From Magicicada septendecula (Eukaryota > Arthropoda > Insecta > Hemiptera > Cicadidae): DNA of 64,000 bases. Below, in pieces: positions 57,079 through 64,000 of the stretch (positions within the stretch are counted from its first letter, which is position 1; every line of letters starts with the position of its first letter). The position numbers were made by a program, and so were the translations under genes. The stretch lies in NCBI GenBank assembly GCA_034769895.1, contig CM068367.1:120441927-120505926 (forward strand). Reading direction: 5' to 3'. The notes below the pieces were generated by a model. The model was given only the letters and a program-made list of their open reading frames with translations, was not told the origin of the DNA and did no database searches.

Positions 57079-57260
57079 ATGGAAACGTGGATTGCTGCGC
57101 ATCGTGTTTTCGCTGTTGAAACTTGTTTAAAGAATAACTATAGTTGCTACACAGTGTATACTGAGGCGACAGTTCAACTTGGGACGCCATGGGAATGTGC
57201 CAGATGGTCGTACTATTAGAAGGTGTATAAATTCCTAAGAAGCGGAGAGAGAGACTTCCA
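57079..57260 (+). pseudogene. DUF4817 / mariner-type HTH fragment
   Basis: The plus strand begins METWIAAHRVFAVETCLKNN and then YSCYTVYTEA. A shifted frame continues RQFNLGRHGNVPDGRTIRRC, then INS and a stop. DUF4817 helix-turn-helix domains, found ahead of mariner-like transposases in arthropods, read 'M..W...HRAFAVE.F.KN.DS...TQR.FR..F.......VP.R.TI..W'. The match covers nearly the whole domain with one frameshift near 57165. No catalytic domain follows. The minus-strand open frame over the same span is a shadow. Confidence 0.65.
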
Positions 57261-57380
57261 AAGGAGTACAACGAAAGGATCTATGTAGGAGTGAACACTC
57301 ATTATCACCACCGTTATCATCTTCTTCTTCTTCAGCAACGATTAAACTAAAATGGTTTGTTCCGGTCCCAAGCAGATAGA

Positions 57381-57680
57381 CTAAAACAGGTCACTACAAC
57401 GCTTCTTCTTACGCCCCACACCACACGGTCCTTTCGGCTTATAATTACATAGTTGCTTGGGGATGCGGCAATCATCCATTCGGTTAAGATGTTCCACCCA
57501 TTTTAACCGATACTGTACAATCCTATTAATTATACTTAAAATATTTATTTCCTGCCACACATCGACAGTTCTTTTGCGATCTTGAAGAGTATACCCTGCC
57601 ACGTGCCCCCCCCCCCGAGAAATCTCATTTCGGCCGCTTGAATACGACTGGCCTTGGATTTCATTGAAGTCCAATTCTCA
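57381..57680 (-). pseudogene. LINE C-terminal fragment
   Basis: A 97-codon minus-strand frame has GYTLQDRKRTVDVWQEINIL, then IVQYRLKWVEHLNRMDDCRI and PKQLCNYKPKGPCGVGRKKK. This is the block 'GYT..DR.RNEDI..E..I..I...I..YR..W.EHL.RM...RIPK....YKPKG.R..GR..KR' typical of insect LINE tails. It is in the same family group as 8440-8765 and 25284-25995. It is open but has no RT core; the upstream part (FLR..QG) is replaced by unrelated residues. Confidence 0.8.
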
Positions 57681-60680
57681 GATCCATCATCTTGCAGAAC
57701 TTCAGACGTGTTTCTTTACTCATTTTGAGCTGAAGGTATCACGCATATGGTTGAACTTACGTAGCCTTTTCACCACGTTATTCTTTGTAATGTAAGTCAC
57801 ATTAGAGTGTGCTGAGTCAAATGATTCAGCGCGAGTTTAGTAAAGTTATCGGCAGTTTTGACGGTAAAGACAGTACGAAATTTAAGGCAGTAATTAGTGC
57901 TGCGCTCTACCTGTGTTTAGAAAAATTAATAGTTTAGACAACGGCTGTCGGGGGGCGGCACTTGCCGACTCTCGGTGGTACGGAAATTCCCGTGCTGCTC
58001 CCTGGCGTTAATTGCGGTACGCAAACGAGACAATGCCGAATTACCTAAGTTTTGTCTATCAAAATACTTCAGGGTTGACGGGCGCTTTTCTCTTCGGTGG
58101 AGAGGTTATTTTCCAAAATCCTCTAACTACTATGGAGAGATAAGTTTCTTCACGACTGCGGTAAGTTTTGATTTCGTTATATTAATTATATACTAAATTT
58201 TTAAAGGAGAAAACGTTTTTTTTAGTAAGCTTGAGTAAGCCCCCACTTGTTGAATCATGCATGGTGAAAGACGTAATTGTTCGTAAAGTTTTTATAAACC
58301 AATAAAACTTGATTATTGGAGTGTCAGAATCTCGGCTTTAATACCTAAAGTACAATAACCACAATATATTTAATTTTACACTTTCATTAACACCGATGTA
58401 ACGAGATTGTGTTGTTCACTTAACCTATTACACAATACGTCGTCATTAAGTGGTATAAGGTTTTGCTACAACATCTGTAAAACTTTATACATACATAATT
58501 GGGAACTTACTCAGGCACGTTTTAAACGTAAATCATGTCACATTCAAAGTAGTAGTATTCTCAAATTCTAGGGAGTTAAAAACTGTGTTTTAAATAAATT
58601 CTTCGCCACGTGGTAACCTAAATTTCACTCAAAATAATAAGTTCATAAGGTGTTACAGAGCCAAGATAAATTATTATATTGCAAAGGCAACTCACATTCA
58701 GTGAGGTTCAAGTTATAAAGAGTTATAAAGAATCATGGTTAGAGAACTTTTTAAGTAAGGCAGGTTGGCCAAAATAATGTTACCAAGTTTTATTATGTAC
58801 AACACAACCAGGTGTTGTTTTTATTTATGTATTTTGGAGGGTGTCCAAACAGTGGGGGGCATTTGTGTGTGGTCTCTCACTAAAAATGTAATGTGTGACA
58901 ATAGGGTTCACTGATCAGAGACAAGTCCTTCTAACACTGAACGAAATGCCATCTTAAAGCTCCACACTCGACACCGAAGAGACCAGGCCGCAACAACATG
59001 CCAATCATGAGATCGCCACGCTATAAATAAGATCATCCTTCTGGGCACACAAAGCAGGTGAAAAATATCCATTTTATATTCACACGTAGAATCAACATGG
59101 TACCAGTATACCTTCATTTGGATCCCCAATTGATGGGACAGTTTAGTGTGAACACTAAGTATTAATTGTAAATTTCAATACATGTATAGTTAATTGTCAG
59201 TTCAGAGACTGACATGTGTACCACACAGCATCCAACTTAGATTTCCACTCATTTCTTTATAGTACTTTCGCTACAGATTTAAAGTCAGTTTTGTTATTAT
59301 TATTTTCTCAAGTTTAATTTACTCTGCATTAAAACATATATTTCTCTTATTTTTAAAATCAGGTTAGGTCATTTGTATAAAAAGATTACTGGGGAGGTAG
59401 GTGTTATTTTAAATTAGTTTCAACCAAGCTGTGCCTGTCGAAACACTTTTCAACTTGTTTGTCGAAACAAGTTTGTTGAAACAAGGTTGTTGAGACTGGT
59501 TATAAATTGAAGAAACATGTCTGTCTCTGACACACAAATGTATTTTTTTATATAAGGTGCTAATATTGTGCAATTTTTCCCTTTCATTATTTGGCCCTAT
59601 TTTAGTCTATATAAATTCTTTATATTAATCATGGTAACTGGGGGGCGTTAATTATTTTAAATAATTTTATTTCTCACCTTAATTAAGTATTTTAGCACTT
59701 ATCCACTTAGGCACTTCTTTTAAATTTTTAATGTCCTGGGGACATTTGTATGCAATACTTTATGATACACATGACGTGCAATTAACCCACACCATGCGGG
59801 TACATTCATAGAAATAAATCTTTAATCCTAATTGGGATTCCTATAAAAAAGAAGTTTAGAATTTATATACACCAGAAGGGTAATAAATGAAAAAAGGGCG
59901 TGGCAAGAGACCTTTATGTATTTGTATACTATTGTATATGTAAATTGTCTTGTGGAACGTGTTATGTCTGTATATTTCTGTGTACATTTTGGGGGATATA
60001 TATATATATATATATAAATATTATGCATTGCTGTACTTTTGGTGGGATATAGGGATTTTATTTATTATTAGGATTTGTATACACCAGTAGACGAGTATTC
60101 TATCTCAATAATCGTGGCTGATCATTTCTTTATGAAAATTAATTATTTTATTTAACAACTATAGTAAGTGTCACCTTAAAGTTCATTTAAATTGGATTAA
60201 TAATTATTTTAATTATTAATAGTAACTGTGAATGAAATTATTTACCTTCATCAATTTATATACTGCATTTTAAAAGAAACACATGATATAAATTTTATAT
60301 TTTAAGAAATAGTTTAATGGGAGTTTTATTTTGAGGTTAATGATTATTTTACATTTTCAATTCATTGATGGTGACATAGCAATTATTTTTCATGGACTCA
60401 GTTTATATTATTCAGGTGGCCTTGTTGAGAGGGTATACTTTTTTTTTTTTAGTTAACCATTTTAAAAGGGGAATTCTAAATCACTGTTGTTTTTTTTGTT
60501 ATTAATTTTATGAGATAGAATAATAAAACCATTGTTAATTATTTAATTCTTGAGTTTTTATTGCAAGTCCCGTCTTACTGGATCCAGCGCAATTTTTAGC
60601 TTCTCTAGGCCTTAGCCTAGTTTTAATTAACTTGTAACCCCTCTTTACAAAAGGAAATATTCTTTTTGTTTTAACTACTC
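57681..60680. other. AT-rich non-coding stretch, no gene seen
   Basis: No supportable gene. It holds a (TA)n tract at 59997-60016, short repeats of GTTGAAACAAG-like words at 59440-59500, and a doubled AGTTATAAAG at 58710-58730. Confidence 0.55.
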
Positions 60681-60830
60681 AAAATGAAGTAGGGGTTTCA
60701 AGAGCCACAACAGTACCGTCTACAACACTCTTTGCTCGTATGGGGTCAGCTTCATAAAAAGCCATCACCTCAGTCTTCAATGTGGAGATATGTAATCCGA
60801 AATCCTTGCAGATTCGAATTAAATGAGAAA
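60681..60830 (-). pseudogene. LINE RT fragment
   Basis: From about 60825 the minus strand reads LIRICKDFGLHISTLKTEVM, then AFYEADPIRAKSVVDGTVVA. It fits 'LN.I...YGLKIST.KT.VMAF.G.DPIR.KIV......E', the segment after the YADD box of insect LINE RTs. Only about 50 codons are readable; no YADD box or tail is adjacent. Confidence 0.7.
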
Positions 60831-62350
60831 AAATCCAAAATTCTGGTTGCGACCACTATTCTGTGAGGTGTCATCCCTAGCAAGTGGTAGACTATGCAGC
60901 AAGGTGACAGTACAGAGTTGTATTCAGTACCAGCTACATTTCCAGAAACTCGAAAACTTCAAGTAAATAGAGCCGATGCATTTATAAAGAATTATGAAAA
61001 CTACAATTGTTTAAAATAATATAGCCTAACCATAATTGTAAATATGTAGTGTATATGGTACATATTTACTACAATAATAAATATGTAGTAGAAAATACGG
61101 CAGCCGCAAGGAAAGAGTTTGGAAGAAGACCAAGATGAGGCGTGAGGATAAGGAAACGGAGGATTTAAATGTTAAGGGATGGCGGCGTGAAGGCAAGTGA
61201 TCAACCATAGATAGAGGTGGGGCAAAATGGGCGAGAAGGCTTGAAGGTGTACGAACTTCTGGAGACCGGTATTAACGTGTTCTGATTATTGTCACTGACG
61301 CTACAGCGTCCGAAAACATACAACATAACGGTTACAAATTCCGCAAGAACATGTACAGCCTTGAGGATCATAAATTATTATAAAAATATTTCTAATATTT
61401 TAGGTATTTAACGATGCCATGACTCTCCACTTAATCGACTCATTCAGATTCTTACTTTAGTTAGGCAACTAAGGCAAAGAGACAGATGTTAGATTGAATT
61501 TTAAACACGTTTTTTCTTCCTCAGGTTTGTCTTTGTTACAAAAACATTCACATTGGTGCCCACATTTCACACAAAATCGTATAACTGAAGTAAGCTTAGT
61601 ATAAACAGTGGAAAGTGTTATGCTATATTAAACGCTTATGCATTTTACGTTGAAAATATACGTGCGGTGTGATAAAACAAATGCGTGGCAGAAAAAAAAG
61701 AACGCCACACTTTTTTCCATCCTCCACTCTTTTCCTTTTTATGTTTATTCTCTGTCTATCTGGTGATCCGTCTGCCTCTCTTTCTCTATCCCCCTCACTC
61801 TCTCACTCTCTCTCTCCCCGTCTAACTACACTTGTCGTTTCAAGATTTGCTTCTCTGGTTCGTTATACTTTTTGCAATTTTCACAATCAACAATAAAGTG
61901 ATCGGTGTTGAGACTGGCAGGGCGGGGTGTAGTTTCCGCGACGTGCACATAAGACGCGCAAAGTGCATTGTGCTGTATTGGGTTCAGACAAACGTGACTC
62001 AACATACTGTCACTGCTAATGCAAGAATAATAAGTATAGAGCACCCGCGCGCTTTGCCACTACTCGTGTGAACCATAGCGGTTATAGAGACGTCGCAGTA
62101 GCGTTTGGATGTCGCGTGTATGACTTGGCTCGTCTGTCTCTGTTTAGGCAAGGCGCAAATTGAGACACGTATAGCACGTGTGAGGTGGCCTGACACGAGG
62201 GACACGACACGTGCGTGCCACACGTGCTGCGTGGGGATCCGCAAATTGAGGCGCAGTTGAAATCAAGACACCCCACGTATCGGTTGTGCGGTGATCTAAA
62301 TATTTTAAGGTGCAGTTTGTGGGATCTCGCAACCAATCCAATATTTGAAA
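60831..62350. other. non-coding stretch before the Harbinger-like unit
   Basis: No gene recognised. There are CT-rich runs at 61775-61817. The segment 62140-62345 is G/C-richer and could hold the left terminal region of the Harbinger-like element, but its partner repeat would lie beyond the window, so no TIR can be confirmed. Confidence 0.4.
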
Positions 62351-62679
62351 ATGTCGGATGCAAGAACCAAACATTTATTATTGTTAAACTTGAATTCTGA
62401 ATCAGAATCCGATGATGCTGAAGAAGATATTTTGTTCTCTTTCTTATTAAAAAAAAAAAAAAAAAAATTACCAAATAAGTACATTTTATCAGAGAGAAAT
62501 AGGCGTGGACAGTTTAAAATTACTACTATGATGAGTGATGCTGATTTTACCAATTACTTCCGCATGAATCGCAACCAGTTTTTTGATGTTCATGGGATGA
62601 TTCAACAAGACATTGACTCAAATGGATGTAATGCTCAAAAGCCGATATCAACAGAGGAAAAACTTGCAGTTTTCTTGAG
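62351..62679 (+). CDS. PIF/Harbinger-like transposase, first coding exon (partial)
   Basis: ATG at 62351 opens MSDARTKHLLLLNLNSESES, then an acidic stretch, a lysine run from an A-tract (62450-62467), and FTNYFRMNRNQFFDVHGMIQ. Next come NAQKPISTEEKLAVFL and a split arginine codon at AG|GTAAGT (62678-62685). The blocks 'F...FRM.R..F......I' and 'I..EEKLA..LR.L' are the N-terminal part of PIF/Harbinger (HARBI1-like) transposases. The consensus splice donor in phase 2 sits where the conserved text expects to continue. The DDE catalytic exons do not follow; the convergent MADF gene starts 53 bp downstream. Either they were deleted or that gene lies in the intron. An upstream TTG could extend it by two residues, but ATG 62351 is preferred. 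Confidence 0.75.
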
Positions 62680-62732
62680 GTAAGTAATAAATATTTCTAA
62701 ATTCAGGTTAAAGCTATTTATTTTATTTTTTT

Positions 62733-63613
62733 TTACAATCTGTTATGAGAATCAAATGTCTGTACATAGTTAGCCAAAGCGGAAATATCAGGTTGATCTT
62801 GGAGGTCTCCACCATGTGGTTGTTGGGGTAATGGGATGTGTGTCTGATCTTGCTGGTCTCGATCTTGTAGTTGTTGGGATATTTGGAAGTGTGTCTGATG
62901 GGAATCAGACCAAGCATGAGTGCTGGGAGAGCTTGCAACCGAGTAATTATACGAAGTTAACGATGACGAACTTTGTAGGTTCATAACGTCCTCTTCTGCT
63001 TTTGACACAGCCTGAAAAAGTTGGCCCCTCACCCTATGCTGGTATTGGGGGGGCAAATTTTTTGTTAGCTGGTACATTGAAAGGAAAAAATTGTATAGAG
63101 GGTCGTCTGAAGGATTATCCCTAGATTCCAATTTTCTCCTTTCTTCCTCCCGTTGTTTAGATCTCTCCTCTCGCTTCTGCAGAGACCTCTTCAGCAAACA
63201 ATGCACATCGTCCTGCTTTCTGATTTTTTGTTTTTTGGTGTTGGCTACTGAAGTTTGCTCTAATGTACCCGTCGTTTTTGTGCTGGATTCTTCAACTTTG
63301 TCTTCTTCAACATCTGCATTGTTGGATTGTTCATGATTCGAGGAACAATGCTCCCCTTCTACATTTTCGGAGTCCAAAATTTCATTGCTTAGGGGTAGTG
63401 CCGATGAATGTTGTGAATCGTCATCGCTGTCGTTAACGTTTCCTTCACGGGGTCCAGCAGACATAAAACTTTCCAAAAACGTCATTTGCTTCTGAAACCG
63501 CCAAGGTCTAATGTTTTCAGGAGCAGCACCACTTTTAAGAGATTTCATTTGTCGCCGTCGTGCGTCTCGATAAGAATTTCTCAACTTGAGCCACATCGTT
63601 TTCGCTGCTTCAC
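62733..63613 (-). CDS. MADF-BESS domain protein, accessory gene of Harbinger-like element (3' exon)
   Basis: An uninterrupted minus-strand frame runs from a splice acceptor (TTTGTTTCAG, ending at 63614) to a stop at 62733. It begins GEAAKTMWLKLRNSYRDARR, the second half of a MADF (Myb/SANT-like) DNA-binding domain, and continues WRFQKQMTFLESFM. An acidic S/D/E-rich linker follows, then a basic coiled stretch (KRSLQKREERSKQREEERRK). A BESS motif comes at roughly residues 170-210 of the exon (DPLYNFFLSMYQLTKNLPPQ), and a Q/S/H-rich tail. The first half of MADF must lie in an upstream exon near or beyond 64000. PIF/Harbinger elements often encode such a Myb/SANT protein beside the transposase, needed for nuclear import and DNA binding. 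AATAAA-type signals follow the stop at about 62710-62725. The frame is intact, so it may be functional or recently active. Confidence 0.85.
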
Positions 63614-63676
63614 CTGAAACAAATACTTATTATGGATCCACATCTATTACATTACATACATCAACTATGACATATA

Positions 63677-63760
63677 TGCAAACAAATTAATTTTAATAGA
63701 TATTGTAAATACCTTTTTTGCAAACAAATTAATTTTAATAGATATTGTAAATACCTTTTT
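63677..63760. repeat. 42-bp tandem duplication in MADF gene intron
   Basis: TGCAAACAAATTAATTTTAA and the following 22 bases are repeated exactly from 63719. Confidence 0.95.
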
Positions 63761-63860
63761 TTTTTTCTTTCTTTGGCTTATGGTTTACCAGCACTTTTTA
63801 AAAATGCTTTACACAAATTAAAAAGTGCTGGTAAACCATAAGCCAAAGAAAGAAAAAAAA
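63759..63860. repeat. perfect 43-bp-arm hairpin in MADF gene intron
   Basis: The left arm 63759-63801 (with CTTTGGCTTATGGTTTACCA) and the right arm 63818-63860 are exact inverted complements around a 16-base loop. Confidence 0.96.
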
Positions 63861-64000
63861 GAAGATAATTAAAGCACAGCATAGGAATAAATAAACTGTA
63901 AATACCATATTATGACAAATAAAAATGAAGGAAGAAAATAAAAGAAAAAAAATTGTTAACTACAACACAAGGTTTTCCCAATGTCGCTCTTGTAGGTTAG

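Noticed and set aside
62082..62553. Minus-strand frames of 76-130 codons upstream of the transposase
   Set aside because: They overlap the transposase exon and its presumed terminal region and have no recognised motif.
62723..63336. Other frames overlapping the MADF-BESS exon
   Set aside because: Shadows of the 62733-63613 frame; no motifs.

Overview
The window looks like repeat-rich, intergenic (or very large intronic) DNA from an arthropod with a big genome. An insect is likely, and a cockroach or termite-like lineage is my best guess. The reasons are the AT-rich composition, the abundant simple repeats, and dozens of decayed non-LTR retrotransposon, hAT, mariner, pogo-like and PIF/Harbinger fragments of types common in such genomes. 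The species guess is inference. I found no convincing host protein-coding gene, no rRNA, no functional tRNA gene, no CRISPR array and no prokaryotic operon. Nearly all longer open frames are low-complexity artefacts or pieces of transposons.

Region 1-13,400. A mariner-like helix-turn-helix remnant (98-535) is followed by AT-rich sequence with degenerate tandem repeats. Then comes a dense transposon cluster: a LINE reverse-transcriptase piece on the minus strand (7080-7550), a pogo-like TIR element (7640-8347), a plus-strand LINE C-terminus (8440-8765), an internally deleted mariner (8832-9273) and a hAT element complete at both ends with an 8-bp target duplication (10226-11152).

Region 13,400-25,000. 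Long purine tracts and microsatellites; a foldback repeat pair (17506-17709 and 18325-18473) around LINE debris; an LTR-like repeat (21896-22290) that recurs at 45191-45540; and a perfect 16-bp hairpin (24994-25031).

Region 25,000-29,400 is the best-resolved locus. A structurally almost complete but mutated endonuclease/reverse-transcriptase LINE (25996-29296, plus strand) sits inside the reverse-transcriptase frame of an older minus-strand LINE, flanked by a 61-bp target duplication with one mismatch.

Region 29,400-50,000. More LINE C-termini, a four-copy 182-bp tandem array (34567-35290), a Jockey-like LINE tail (37335-37775), two tRNA-derived SINE copies (40734-40944 and 43170-43458), and a ~500-bp local duplication (46080-46995).

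Region 50,000-64,000. A 391-bp foldback MITE (50630-51020), a perfect 140-unit CTT/GAA array (51349-51768), an AT-rich stretch, a DUF4817-type helix-turn-helix remnant, and at the right edge a two-gene PIF/Harbinger-like unit. In that unit a transposase first exon (62351-62679) faces a MADF/BESS accessory protein (62733-63613, minus). This is the only long intact frame of normal composition in the window, and it runs off the right end.

The sequences therefore do not form a pathway. They record successive, often nested insertions. The pieces most likely to retain function are the MADF/BESS gene and the transposase exon.
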